Below, one piece after another: positions 1 to 9,309 of a DNA stretch of 64,000 nt (positions are counted from its first letter, which is position 1; each line of letters starts with the position of its first letter). Where the stretch lies: NCBI GenBank assembly GCA_051868045.1, contig JBJDZN010000041.1:1-64000 (forward strand). The letters are read 5' to 3'. Position numbers and translations under genes: made by a program. This DNA is from CAKSQF01 sp051868045 (GTDB lineage Bacteria; Bacillota; Clostridia; Oscillospirales; CAG-272). The notes beneath the pieces were generated by a model. It saw only the letters and a list, made by a program, of their open reading frames with translations, had not been told where the DNA came from and ran no database searches.

Positions 1-13
1 AACTTTCAGTTTA

Positions 14-42
14 TTGACAATCGAAGGTTTTTGTGTTATACT
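14..42 (+). promoter_or_regulatory. Sigma-A promoter for the XRE gene
   Basis: TTGACA at 14-19 and TATACT at 37-42 are separated by exactly 17 bases, with a TG one base before the -10 box. Transcription would start near base 49 and leave a leader of about 287 bases before the XRE start. Confidence 0.7.
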
Positions 43-121
43 GGATTCAGGATCAAGGAGACGCAAGGTCGACATTGTGTCGGCTTGATTCCATATTACA
101 GAGAAAGGAGGCGGAGTGTTT

Positions 122-181
122 ATGAATCACTCGTTAAATTTCGGATCCCGTACCCCGCGCCTCACGGTCAGGTGCGGTTGA
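122..181 (+). CDS. Possible 19-aa upstream ORF in the XRE leader
   Basis: An ATG at 122 follows AAAGGAGG at 104-111 with a spacing of 10 bases and opens a 19-codon frame ending with TGA at 179-181. The Shine-Dalgarno sequence is stronger than that of the XRE gene downstream. The peptide (starts MNHSLNFG, ends VRCG) resembles nothing I recognise. It may be a regulatory upstream ORF, a tiny protein, or the decayed start of a lost gene. An imperfect hairpin at about 64-86 lies just upstream. Translation is inferred from the ribosome binding site alone. Confidence 0.35.
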   Translation: MNHSLNFGSRTPRLTVRCG

Positions 182-335
182 TCTACCCCAAGAAGCCCAT
201 GCTTTGACGGCGGATCTTTGGTATTGTCTTTCGAAATTCGGGTGCCCCGTCCGACTCGCAAAAATGCGAATCGGACAGGGCTTATTCCCGTTCGCCTATC
301 AATCCGACCGGATTTATGGAGGGTCATACCGAATC

Positions 336-548
336 ATGATCAATCTTTCTCTATTAGGGCATCGCATTTGCGACAGACGCCGTGAACTTCATCTGACCCA
401 ACAGGAGCTTGCCTCTTCCCTGAATGTCTCTCCGCAGGCGGTATCCAAATGGGAGCGGGGACTGACTTTCCCCAATCCCGCCTTTCTGGACGAACTGGCA
501 TCAGCACTGAATTACACTATGGATGAGCTTTTCACGGGTTGCAATTAG
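336..548 (+). CDS. Small XRE-family HTH transcriptional regulator
   Basis: A 70-aa protein that is almost entirely one Cro/CI-type helix-turn-helix domain (about residues 6-66). It carries the typical LTQQELASSLNVSPQAVSKW core, in which the second helix contacts DNA. The start at 336 follows GGAGG near 318-322; longer in-frame starts would add an N-terminus unlike the family. It is divergent in role but convergent in direction with the ABC transporter operon on the other strand, with a shared 16-bp terminator hairpin between them. No ligand or oligomerisation domain is present, so it probably acts as a simple repressor; its target is unknown. The long leader and upstream ORF suggest post-transcriptional control. 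Confidence 0.85.
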   Translation: MINLSLLGHRICDRRRELHLTQQELASSLNVSPQAVSKWERGLTFPNPAFLDELASALNYTMDELFTGCN

Positions 549-580
549 CCAATATTATTCAAACTGTCGCCCAAAAGTAA

Positions 581-616
581 GGGACAGCAGCAAAACAAAG
601 GTTTTGCTGCTGTCCC
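581..616. terminator. Bidirectional terminator between XRE gene and transporter operon
   Basis: A perfect 16-bp stem (581-596 with 601-616, loop AAAG) is followed on the plus strand by GATTTTTT. On the minus strand a weaker T-rich tract follows. It should stop the XRE transcript and the convergent transporter operon. Its CAGCAG core resembles the hairpins near 34430 and 58600. Confidence 0.8.
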
Positions 617-645
617 GATTTTTTGCAGAGACAAAATCTCATGAA

Positions 646-1671
646 TCAGCCGGTAATACCCGAACGCTCGATACCTTGTACCATGTACTTCTGACAGAAC
701 AGGTAGATGATCAGCAGAGGTGCGATAATCAGCAGTCCGCAGGTGTTCCGGATGGCGGCCGAATACAGCTCGCCGGCGGCATAGTCGATGTCCAGCGTCT
801 TGGGCACTTCAATGATCTGCGGCAAGAGCTTGATTCCGTTCTTCGTAGAGGTGAAGAACAGCGTGGAATAGAAGTTATCCGTCCACTGCCAGCTGAAGGC
901 AAACAGGAAGACCGTAATCATCATGGGCACGGACAGCGGCAGGATGATCTGAATGAAGGTCCTGAACACGCCCGAACCGTCGATGTACGCCGATTCCTCC
1001 AGCTCGTCGGGAACGCCTCGGAAGAACTGCCTCATCATGAAGATGTACAATCCGTTCTTGAACGCCAGTCCCGTAACCGAAAGGATCAGCAAGGGCCAAT
1101 AGGTGTTGGTTAGCTTGATCGGTCCGATCTTGAGAAGCTCCAGGATTCCGTAAATGTCGAAGGTGTTGAACTCGGTGAAGAGTGCCAACTTCAGCATCTG
1201 GTGAGGAACAACCATGGTCAGCATGACACATGCGAACATCAGCTTGTTGCCACGGAACTTATACTTACCGAAACCGTATCCGATAACACAGCAGATGAAG
1301 GTCTGGATCACACCGCAGACCAAAGACAGGAATGCGGTATTGAACATCGCCTTGAAGTAATCGTTTTCACGGATAATCTGCTTATAGGTTTCCAGTGTGG
1401 GAGCCTTCGGAATCAGCTTGACCGTTGCATCTACGAAGTCCTCACGGCTCATGAAGGAGGAGGCAATCTTCGAAATGAAGGGGTAAATGATAACGTAACT
1501 GATACCCAGAAGGAGCAGCAGTCTGAAGACCTTGAAAATCACTTGACCCAGAAAGTGGAAGGACAGATACTTGATTCTGAATCTGGTCCATGCGGAGGTA
1601 CGCTCGAAATCGACACGAATCTTGTTCTTGGATTCCTTCAGTACCTTCGTCTGTGTTTGTTGTGCATTCAT
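646..1671 (-). CDS. Carbohydrate ABC transporter permease (MalG-type), second pair
   Basis: A 341-aa integral membrane protein of the binding-protein-dependent sugar permease family (six or so membrane spans). The cytoplasmic EAA loop is visible as EESAYIDGSGVFRTF followed by ILPLS, the part that docks on the ATPase. It partners the permease just upstream (17-base gap), forming the second of two permease pairs in this operon. AAGGAGG precedes the ATG with good spacing. The N-terminal extension of about 50 residues before the first span is longer than usual. It is the last gene of the operon, ending just before a terminator. The sugar carried cannot be read from the sequence. Confidence 0.9.
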   Translation of the reverse strand: MNAQQTQTKVLKESKNKIRVDFERTSAWTRFRIKYLSFHFLGQVIFKVFRLLLLLGISYVIIYPFISKIASSFMSREDFVDATVKLIPKAPTLETYKQIIRENDYFKAMFNTAFLSLVCGVIQTFICCVIGYGFGKYKFRGNKLMFACVMLTMVVPHQMLKLALFTEFNTFDIYGILELLKIGPIKLTNTYWPLLILSVTGLAFKNGLYIFMMRQFFRGVPDELEESAYIDGSGVFRTFIQIILPLSVPMMITVFLFAFSWQWTDNFYSTLFFTSTKNGIKLLPQIIEVPKTLDIDYAAGELYSAAIRNTCGLLIIAPLLIIYLFCQKYMVQGIERSGITG

Positions 1672-1688
1672 CGTTGTTTACCTCCTTT

Positions 1689-2672
1689 TTAGTCTCTTCT
1701 CTGATAGAAGATATACATTGACAGAATGCCCGAAACTGCACCGATGATTGCAAGGACGATCACGAAGTAGATCCAGCCCATCGCCGTCGCATGAACCGTA
1801 CCCTGCGCTCCGCCGGTAGTATACTCATTCAGAATGTACGACATGACAGGCGAGGTTGTGGTTGAGGTAAAGGAGTCGATGATGGTATAAATGGTGTTTA
1901 CCAGAATCATGGGGCTGATCATCGGGAAGGTGATCTTCCAGAAGGTTTCCCAGGAGGTTGCACCGTCAATGGAGCAGGACTCGTAAATTGCGGGAGAGAT
2001 CGACTGCAGACCTGCCAGGAAGATCAGAAGCTGTACGCCGGAGCGGTTGATGATGTTGTACACGTCATTAACCAGCTGCACGATATACTGAACCAGTCCG
2101 GTTCCCACTTTCATGCCCTCGAACAGGATTGCCACGTCTGCAGCCGAAATAATTTCGGTTGCAGACTGGGTGTTTCCGGAGTTTTCCGCACCCGTATTTA
2201 CTCCGCTTTGCATGCTGTTGCTGAGCGTGGTATTATCCGCTTCAATCTGAGCAATCAGACCGGTGGACAGAATAACGGGGACGAACAGAATGGCACGGAA
2301 TGCAGCACGTCCGATCATCTTCTGGTTCAGCAGAACTGCCATGAACAGGGAGAAGATAACAATTGCGGGGATGTCAATGACCAGCTGCTTAAGACCGGTC
2401 CACAACGTGGTTACGAAGGAAGTGTCCGTAAACAGTGCATAACTGTAGTTTTCAAGTCCGATGAACTGGTTCAGCTTACCCTGACGAATGGAGAAGAAGC
2501 TGGACTGAATGGAGTTGAAAATGACAGGGAGATAAATCAGGACGAATCCGATCAGGAAAGGAGCAATGAAGAACCATCCGGCACGGGATTTCTTCTTATC
2601 CAGAGAAGCGACCTTGCGGGTCTTCTGCTTCTTCGGTGCCGCCTTTTGCAAGGTGGTCTGTGCATTAGTCAT
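1689..2672 (-). CDS. Carbohydrate ABC transporter permease (MalF-type), second pair
   Basis: A 327-aa permease of the MalF/UgpA type. Membrane spans start at about residue 33 (GWFFIAPFLIGFVLIYLP), and the EAA loop reads YESCSIDGATSWETFWKI, then TFPMI. An unusual insert of about 50 residues rich in Asn, Ser, Thr and Gln (roughly residues 145-195) lies between spans, probably in the extracellular loop. A GGAG ribosome site precedes the ATG. It lies between the DUF5696 gene and the MalG-type permease, and would form a heterodimer with the latter. Confidence 0.9.
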   Translation of the reverse strand: MTNAQTTLQKAAPKKQKTRKVASLDKKKSRAGWFFIAPFLIGFVLIYLPVIFNSIQSSFFSIRQGKLNQFIGLENYSYALFTDTSFVTTLWTGLKQLVIDIPAIVIFSLFMAVLLNQKMIGRAAFRAILFVPVILSTGLIAQIEADNTTLSNSMQSGVNTGAENSGNTQSATEIISAADVAILFEGMKVGTGLVQYIVQLVNDVYNIINRSGVQLLIFLAGLQSISPAIYESCSIDGATSWETFWKITFPMISPMILVNTIYTIIDSFTSTTTSPVMSYILNEYTTGGAQGTVHATAMGWIYFVIVLAIIGAVSGILSMYIFYQRRD

Positions 2673-2689
2673 ATTCTATCACTCCTTTC

Positions 2690-5600
2690 TCAATGTTCCA
2701 GCGTAACGGTTCCGTCAGCTGCAAGCTTGACAAATCCGTATTCGCCGATGGTGTAGGTTTGACCGTTCAACTCAACGGTGACGGTAAAGCTGTTGTAGTT
2801 GAGGATAAACATGATACCGTTTTCGTAACGCTCGTAAACGATGGTGTAATCATCAATTGTCGTATCAACGGTGGGTACGAAAATATCCTCGAATTCCTCA
2901 TACTTGAAGGTCTCCATATCGAAGCCCTCAGGTACGATCAGATCGCCGTTTTCGTCGGTCGTGAATTCATATCCGTCAGGAAGAACGAATCCGGTGCGCT
3001 CGGCATCCTTGATTGCCTTGGTCAGAGCCGCATTTCTGTCCGTCTGATATGCCAGCAGGGCTGCTGCAAACTCTTCATCGTATTCCTTTTGCTCTGTCTC
3101 GGTAAGGGATCTGATTCCGAACAGGAACTTGTGATCGTCGATCTGAGAGGTCTGAACGTCTTTCAGAGCCTCGTTCAGCAGATTGTAGGTCTCTACCAAC
3201 TCGTCAAGCCAAATCTTGAAGTCTACCGAATAGAATTGGTTCAAACGGTTGTTTTCCTTCATCTCTTCGGTATTCTGATAGGACAGCGTGTAGTAAGGAG
3301 AGGCACCGTTCTCGATAATCTTCAGAATCTCATAATCGGTGTCGCCCTGCATGTTGGTAGGAGTACCTGCCAGATTGATAGAACCGTGGAGAACGATAGC
3401 CATGAAGGGAACCGCCTGGCTGGCTCTCAGGTAACGGGAGCTGTCCAGCGAAATGTTCAGGATATGCTTAACATATGCCCAGCTGTAGGCATTACCGCCG
3501 TCAACCATCAGGTTGCCGTACTTTTCGGACAGGGAGCTCAGCAGTTCAACGGTGAACTCTCTGTTGTCCTCGCGGTTGTAAGGCTCATCCTCATCGAAGT
3601 CACTGTTCAGGTCGGTACCCAGTGTCGATACCGAGATACCGTCATATCCCAGCTTATCCAGTGCTTTCGAGAACTTCTCAAACATATCGCTGTATGCACA
3701 GGGTGAAACTGCGCAGGCACCGACATACGAGAAGGACTGGTAGGTTGCGTCGTAGGCACGCTTGTTGGCGTATCGGTCGTCAATGGTACGAACCGTCTGA
3801 TTGCTGTAACTGAAGCCGTCAAATGCGGAGGATCCCCATGCGTTGGCAAAGTCAAACTCAGGGAAGATGCCGTACTTTCCGTCAGCCTCAGTCAGCAGCT
3901 CCTTATAGCCGTTGTTGCCGCCGATGACCTTTTCAAATTTTACTGTCGTGGGAGGTACTGCCCAGATCGTACCGCCGGAGGTAAAGCCCTTCAGACGGAA
4001 GTTGACATTGGTAATGCCGTTCTCACTGAGCTGTGCGTACATGGTCTTGATATCATCGAAGGTCGTCAAAGGCGTATCAACCCATACAGGGATGGTAGCG
4101 ATCACGTCCTCGGTCTCGATCATACCGAAGGATTCGATGTACAGCGGGATGTCGGTTCCCACATCGGTCAGTGCCGTCAGCGTACCGTTGGCTTCCAGAT
4201 AGTCACGGTAAGCCTTCGCCATTCCCATGTAGGAGGCTTCATACTTGCTTCCCTCATAATCGGAGATCAGAACATAATGGATCTTGAACAGTCCGGTATA
4301 CTTTCTATCGGAAACAACCGTCCACTCGGAGTCGCTGCCGACGGAGATCGCATCTGCCAGATTGTAGGTATCGGAACTTTCAGGGTAAGCCGTGATATAA
4401 ACGGAATTGTACTTGTGGGTAACGCCGCCGCCGTGGCTGGAGGTGATGGTACAGAGTGCCGCACCCTCTTCAACGATGGCGAAGTAGCCCTGAGGTTCAT
4501 AGGTGTAGTCATAGACCGGCGTGGTCAGATCGGCTCTGGATCCATCCTCATTGAGAACGTAGTAGGTATCCACACCGGAAACCGTAACCTTTTCCAGCTG
4601 CATATCAATCTTGTTGCCGTTCTCGTCCACGTACTTGCCTTCCTCATCCTTGAGGCGGTACATGACGTGGTCGCCGTACTGGTCGATTACATCTTCTACC
4701 TCATCTTCGGTAACCGTCCACTTCTTGGCGATAACCTCACCGGTCAGAAGGTCGGTGATGATTTCACCGGTATCGGGGTCGATAGAAGGCACGATCTCAG
4801 TCTCGCCGGTTTCATAGGGAATACCGGTGCTCTCAACTACACCGAAGACCGGCATCCGCATGATTTCGGACTTGCCGTTATAATCCAGCGTGTGATATGC
4901 GTAGTCAGGACCGTAAACACGCCCGTTGATGGCATATCCGCTGCCCTCCATCATAATGTCCTCGTTCCGGATAATGGCGCCGGATCCGTCGGGTACAAAG
5001 GTGTATCCCGGGAAATCACCGGAGGATGCTCCGATATAGGGGAGTATGGTGATAAATTTCAGACGGTAAGCATCCGAATCGTAACGGATACCGTTGGCGG
5101 GAAGGCTGACCTCAAATCCGTCATCGGTCAGGAAGTACTCCAGAGCCATACGGAAGGTCGCATTGGCAGCCTCGTCGCCGGTGTAACCGGTCAGCTCGAT
5201 ATCGAAGTCGCGCTGCTCGTAGTTGTAGTCAGGGCAATAGGTCTTAACGTAGCCCTCCATGATGTTGGACTGCTTCTCGGAGGAGGAAACGTCACCGTTG
5301 ACCGTGTAGATGACCAGATTATCGGTCATCCGATACTCGTGTTCCTCTACCTCACCCTGAACGTTGGTGAAATGGGTAACGTAAACAGTCTCGCCGTCTG
5401 CTCCCGTTCTGGTTTCATCATACATTGGAGTCACACCCAACTTGGTATAGGTGGACTTGGTGCAGGTATAGTTGGTCTGCATGGACGACAGGACACTCTC
5501 ATATCCCGCATTGCCATTATCAATTTCAGCCTGAATCATATTGGGATCCTGACGGGTGTAGAAGGAGATTGCCTTGTTACGGTAGTACTCCTCGGTGATC

Positions 5601-6214
5601 TGAGACAGGATCATGACCTCGAATCTGGATGCCTCAATCCAGTAGGGCATCAGCTTCTTGGAGGATTCCTTACCAAGGGTGTATTCAATACGAATACCGT
5701 TCTTGATATTATTGACGCTGATCTGACCGTTGGCAGCTGCATCCGTGTAGCTGTTCATGGTCCGAATCTGACCGTTGTTGGCAAGATCCTCGAAGGTCAC
5801 CGAAAGCTGGGACAGAAGGGTTGCCTTGACGGAGTCGGTATTGACCGTCGATACGTCATAGGGGTTGGTGAGAAGAATCTGACCGGTAGTGGTATTCTGA
5901 ACGGCAACCTCACCGGTGTAAGGGTCGCAGTACAAATCGTACTCGCCCTTACTGAGCATCTTCTTCATGGTAGCGAGCTTTTCCTCACGGCTCTCGTACT
6001 CGGTCGTCAGATAGGTCGCAATGGCTTCGGAGACGGTCAGGAGTACTTCCTCACCGGTATCAGGATCCTCAGCAATCGTCGTATCCTCCTCTCCCGTTTC
6101 GCCTTCGGTTTCGTCGGCGAAAACAGGGAGCATGGACAGCGAACCTAACAGCATCAGGAGAACGAGAAGCATAGAAAGGATTCTTGTGTTTCTGCTAAAT
6201 GAATTTGTTTTCAT
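2690..6214 (-). CDS. Large secreted DUF5696-family protein
   Basis: A 1174-aa protein with a Sec signal peptide (positive start, hydrophobic run, cleavage near VFA-DE at residue 32-35) and no later clear membrane span. From memory it belongs to DUF5696, a family recurrently encoded beside sugar ABC permeases in Clostridia. The central to C-terminal part (about residues 640-1030) alternates short hydrophobic strands and helices in the way of a TIM barrel, with acidic stretches such as IFPEFDFANAW and YDGISVSTLGTDLN that could form an active site. This suggests a glycoside hydrolase-like fold; catalysis is inference. The N-terminal half looks beta-rich. It sits inside the transporter operon, between the NHL/YIP1 gene and the second permease pair, so it probably acts outside the cell on the transported sugar or its polymer. 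Confidence 0.75.
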   Translation of the reverse strand: MKTNSFSRNTRILSMLLVLLMLLGSLSMLPVFADETEGETGEEDTTIAEDPDTGEEVLLTVSEAIATYLTTEYESREEKLATMKKMLSKGEYDLYCDPYTGEVAVQNTTTGQILLTNPYDVSTVNTDSVKATLLSQLSVTFEDLANNGQIRTMNSYTDAAANGQISVNNIKNGIRIEYTLGKESSKKLMPYWIEASRFEVMILSQITEEYYRNKAISFYTRQDPNMIQAEIDNGNAGYESVLSSMQTNYTCTKSTYTKLGVTPMYDETRTGADGETVYVTHFTNVQGEVEEHEYRMTDNLVIYTVNGDVSSSEKQSNIMEGYVKTYCPDYNYEQRDFDIELTGYTGDEAANATFRMALEYFLTDDGFEVSLPANGIRYDSDAYRLKFITILPYIGASSGDFPGYTFVPDGSGAIIRNEDIMMEGSGYAINGRVYGPDYAYHTLDYNGKSEIMRMPVFGVVESTGIPYETGETEIVPSIDPDTGEIITDLLTGEVIAKKWTVTEDEVEDVIDQYGDHVMYRLKDEEGKYVDENGNKIDMQLEKVTVSGVDTYYVLNEDGSRADLTTPVYDYTYEPQGYFAIVEEGAALCTITSSHGGGVTHKYNSVYITAYPESSDTYNLADAISVGSDSEWTVVSDRKYTGLFKIHYVLISDYEGSKYEASYMGMAKAYRDYLEANGTLTALTDVGTDIPLYIESFGMIETEDVIATIPVWVDTPLTTFDDIKTMYAQLSENGITNVNFRLKGFTSGGTIWAVPPTTVKFEKVIGGNNGYKELLTEADGKYGIFPEFDFANAWGSSAFDGFSYSNQTVRTIDDRYANKRAYDATYQSFSYVGACAVSPCAYSDMFEKFSKALDKLGYDGISVSTLGTDLNSDFDEDEPYNREDNREFTVELLSSLSEKYGNLMVDGGNAYSWAYVKHILNISLDSSRYLRASQAVPFMAIVLHGSINLAGTPTNMQGDTDYEILKIIENGASPYYTLSYQNTEEMKENNRLNQFYSVDFKIWLDELVETYNLLNEALKDVQTSQIDDHKFLFGIRSLTETEQKEYDEEFAAALLAYQTDRNAALTKAIKDAERTGFVLPDGYEFTTDENGDLIVPEGFDMETFKYEEFEDIFVPTVDTTIDDYTIVYERYENGIMFILNYNSFTVTVELNGQTYTIGEYGFVKLAADGTVTLEH

Positions 6215-6239
6215 AAATCTGTTTCTGTACTCCTTCCCG

Positions 6240-8414
6240 TTACATTCTGTAGGTAACTTCGGTTATGATGTTCGAAACGAAGGAAGCCATCTTAACCATC
6301 AAGCTGGAAAACAGCACTGCAACGAACATAATTACGCAAGCGCAGAGAACGGTACCCAGAAGGGTGATGACATTCTTGCCCAGCGAGTAATCGTGCGTAA
6401 CCATGGTGCCGAAGAAGATCAGCATACCAACCCATACATAGCAGACACCCAGCAACAGACTGATGAATCCTGCCTCTGCATTGGTTACGACGTGAGTCAG
6501 AAGGGTGGACAAGGGGACAAACAGGATAATCGGCGTCAAGCTGTAGCAAAGGGCAATGAAAATGTCCTTGAAGCTGCCTTCACCGTCAAACAGAGTGGTC
6601 AGACACCAGTTTGCCGTAGCACCCAGAATCAGGGGAACCAGCAATCCGGTCAGCTGTGCAATAATGCTGGAGTAACCGCCGCGGGGATTGAAGATGTACG
6701 CCTGACCGATTGCCTGATAAGCAAAGGAGACAACCGCCAGGAACAATATCAGCAGCGCACCCCTGACCGATCCTCGCTTCTCGTGTTTCAGATCCCAGAA
6801 TCCGTCGAAGGGATGGAAGATCACGTGTGTAGAGTAGAGAACCTCTTCCAGGAAGGTCTTCTTCTTACCGGAAGTTGCCGCTCTCTTGTTGACCTTACCG
6901 GCATACTTGAAGAAGAAGTAAACAATCAGGATAAAGGCTACAACCACAATCGGGATGGTCCAGATCCACTTCTCTACCCATTCCTTTCTCCAGTTGCCGA
7001 AGGCATCGGAGTAGTTTTCGGTATCGTATGCCTGCTTGAAGTACTTCATCGCAGCTTCCCAATCGCCCGAACGGTAATATGCCTTACCGAGTCCGATGTA
7101 GGCTGCGTCGAAGTTGTTGTTTCTCTTCAGGATTTCCATCCAGTCCTCTTCAGCCAGACTGTACAGACGATCGTTATTATGCTTGATCGCTGTCAGCAGC
7201 TGATCCCCGTAATCGGTGGTCTTGTAGACGGTAAAGGATGCGGTCTGAGAATCCAGAACCAACAGCTTGGTACCCTGATAAACCAGTGCAGCGACCTTCT
7301 GAAGGTTACCCATCTGAGTACCCGTATCGCCAAAGACGAAGAGAAGTTCGCCGTTGTCGTCGTAGGTGTAAATCTTGGAACGCTTATCGTCGATGATGGA
7401 CCAGGTTCCTTCCGGACCCAGTGCAACGTCCACGATGGAGGAAGGACCGGAAATCTCATTATCAGAGGCTGTCAGAGAACCGGAGAAGTTGATCTCACCT
7501 GCAGGAATGAAGAAGCCGTTACGCTTCATAATATCGTTACCTGCGGTATTCAGCTTCTTAACCGGTGCATATCCGGCATCGCCGCCGTTAATGGCGGAAA
7601 TCAAATCGTCCTCGTCGATGGCGTTGGAGGTAATGTAAATGAATCCGCTGTCATCAATGTCGATGTTGTTATACTCGGTAGATACGTTCTTTGCGGAAGC
7701 CGCTCTCTGCTCTGCAGTCTGGAAACGTCTCCAGATCATCTGCAAAATCGAGTAAGAAACCTTCTGCGCACCGATATAACCGGCAAATTCACCGTCACTT
7801 GTCAGGGAAATGATACCCTGATAGGTGGTCTTGGACACGACGTAGATTCTTCCTGCGCTGTCCGCAGCAACTGCAACGGGGGAGTACAGCTCATCCGACT
7901 CAAAGACTTCGGAGGAGGGCTGTTCCACGATGCGACAGAAGCTGCCGTCGCCGTTGAAGATAACCAGTCTCGAGTTTCCGGTATCGGCAACGTACAGATA
8001 CTTTTTCTGGATATAATCTCCGTTACCGTCACTTTCAATGCCCTCCCAGACGAACACGCCCTGAGCCGCATTCAGGCTGTCGGGAACGCCCATGTCGTTG
8101 ATAAAGGAGGAAATTTCGTATCTGTACTGATAGGTTTCGCTGAGAACCACGATCCGGTTATGGATAGGATCGGCAATGTAGACATTGCCATCGCTGTCCG
8201 TCTCAATATCGGTGGGTGTCTCAAGAGCAGTTTCCAACTTCAGAGTTTTGGAGTCCACAACTCTTTCGGGAGTATAAGCATCAGGGGATGCCAGAGAGTC
8301 TCCGTCAATGGAGTAAGTATAGGAATCGTAGGCAGCAGCCGATGCAGGCATGGCACCGATAAGCATAAGCAGTGCACCGGCAGCAGCGACTGTGCGTATC
8401 AAAGTCTTTTTCAT
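6240..8414 (-). CDS. NHL-repeat / TPR / YIP1-type membrane protein
   Basis: A 724-aa protein with a signal peptide (MKKTLIRTVAAAGALLML, Ala-rich cleavage region). Beta-propeller repeats of NHL type follow (about residues 40-400; for example TDSDGNVYIADPIHNRIVVL and YVADTGNSRLVIFNGDG). Next come a TPR-like stretch near 430-475 (AYIGLGKAYYRSGDWEAAMK), a membrane span near 485-505, and a C-terminal multi-span block that resembles the YIP1 domain. AAGGAGG precedes the ATG by seven bases. The propeller would face outside and the YIP1-like part sits in the membrane. Its place between two permease pairs suggests a sensing or scaffold role, which is inference. Confidence 0.75.
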   Translation of the reverse strand: MKKTLIRTVAAAGALLMLIGAMPASAAAYDSYTYSIDGDSLASPDAYTPERVVDSKTLKLETALETPTDIETDSDGNVYIADPIHNRIVVLSETYQYRYEISSFINDMGVPDSLNAAQGVFVWEGIESDGNGDYIQKKYLYVADTGNSRLVIFNGDGSFCRIVEQPSSEVFESDELYSPVAVAADSAGRIYVVSKTTYQGIISLTSDGEFAGYIGAQKVSYSILQMIWRRFQTAEQRAASAKNVSTEYNNIDIDDSGFIYITSNAIDEDDLISAINGGDAGYAPVKKLNTAGNDIMKRNGFFIPAGEINFSGSLTASDNEISGPSSIVDVALGPEGTWSIIDDKRSKIYTYDDNGELLFVFGDTGTQMGNLQKVAALVYQGTKLLVLDSQTASFTVYKTTDYGDQLLTAIKHNNDRLYSLAEEDWMEILKRNNNFDAAYIGLGKAYYRSGDWEAAMKYFKQAYDTENYSDAFGNWRKEWVEKWIWTIPIVVVAFILIVYFFFKYAGKVNKRAATSGKKKTFLEEVLYSTHVIFHPFDGFWDLKHEKRGSVRGALLILFLAVVSFAYQAIGQAYIFNPRGGYSSIIAQLTGLLVPLILGATANWCLTTLFDGEGSFKDIFIALCYSLTPIILFVPLSTLLTHVVTNAEAGFISLLLGVCYVWVGMLIFFGTMVTHDYSLGKNVITLLGTVLCACVIMFVAVLFSSLMVKMASFVSNIITEVTYRM

Positions 8415-8425
8415 CTCTTACCTCC

Positions 8426-9307
8426 TTAATCCTTCATACCCGAAGACGCCATGGTTTCAATGATGTTGGACTGCGAGATAATAAATACCGCAATAGGCAC
8501 AATCATCATGACAACGGTGGATGCCGCAGCCGCACCCGAACGGACGATACCGCCGCTCAGGATCTGACCGATAGCATAGCTGAAGGTCTTGAGCTGTTCG
8601 GAGTAGATGTAAATGGAGGCACCGGTGTTCCACAGATCCTTGAAGGAGTACACAATCAGGGTCAGCCATGCGGGCTTAACCATGGGCATGGCGATTGTCC
8701 AGAAGGTACGGACCTCGGAAGCTCCGTCCAGACGGGCAGATTCCAGAACCGCATCGGATACCGAGGATTCCATGAACTGCTTCATCAGATAGAGACCCAG
8801 CGTAGAACCCCATGCAGGAACGATGATTGCCCAGTAGGTATCAACCCAACCCAGTGCGGACATGATGATGAAGTTTGCAATCGCACCAACCGTCTGATGG
8901 AACATCAGGGACAGGACGATCAGCTGGAACATGACATCACGACCGGGGAACTTGATCTTGGACAGAACATATGCCGCCATGGAGGACAGGAACAGGTTTC
9001 CGAAGGTACCCGCTACCGAGATCAGGACGGTATTGAAGATGTAACGGGAGAAGGGAACCCAGTTCTGGTTCATCAACTTGAACAGGTCTTTAAAATTCTT
9101 GAGTGTAGGGGAAGTTACGTAAAACTTCGGAGGGAATGCCCAAAGCTCGTCAAGAGGCTTCAGGGACTGCATGATTGTGTAGAGCATGGGCAGGAACATG
9201 AAGGCTCCCATGATAATCAGGAAGAACGCGATTCCTGCGTCGCCGCCCTTGGAACGGTTCAGGACGACGGTATGTTTTCTGGTTCTTAGTTTCTGTACTC
9301 TTGCCAT
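8426..9307 (-). CDS. Carbohydrate ABC transporter permease (MalG-type), first pair
   Basis: A 293-aa sugar permease. The EAA loop is visible as LESARLDGASEVRTFWTI and then AMPMVKP, with about six membrane spans. The ATG at 9307 is preferred; a GTG six bases upstream overlaps the stop codon of the preceding permease and is also possible. The tight junction with the MalF-type partner implies translational coupling. Together they form the first permease pair, directly downstream of the solute-binding protein gene. Confidence 0.9.
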   Translation of the reverse strand: MARVQKLRTRKHTVVLNRSKGGDAGIAFFLIIMGAFMFLPMLYTIMQSLKPLDELWAFPPKFYVTSPTLKNFKDLFKLMNQNWVPFSRYIFNTVLISVAGTFGNLFLSSMAAYVLSKIKFPGRDVMFQLIVLSLMFHQTVGAIANFIIMSALGWVDTYWAIIVPAWGSTLGLYLMKQFMESSVSDAVLESARLDGASEVRTFWTIAMPMVKPAWLTLIVYSFKDLWNTGASIYIYSEQLKTFSYAIGQILSGGIVRSGAAAASTVVMMIVPIAVFIISQSNIIETMASSGMKD

Positions 9308-9309
9308 CG

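Noticed and set aside
4277..8429. Long open frames on the plus strand opposite the DUF5696 and NHL/YIP1 genes (up to 802 codons)
   Set aside because: They mirror the real genes: biased codon use leaves the opposite strand open. They lack ribosome sites and domains, while the minus-strand products have signal peptides and known motifs.
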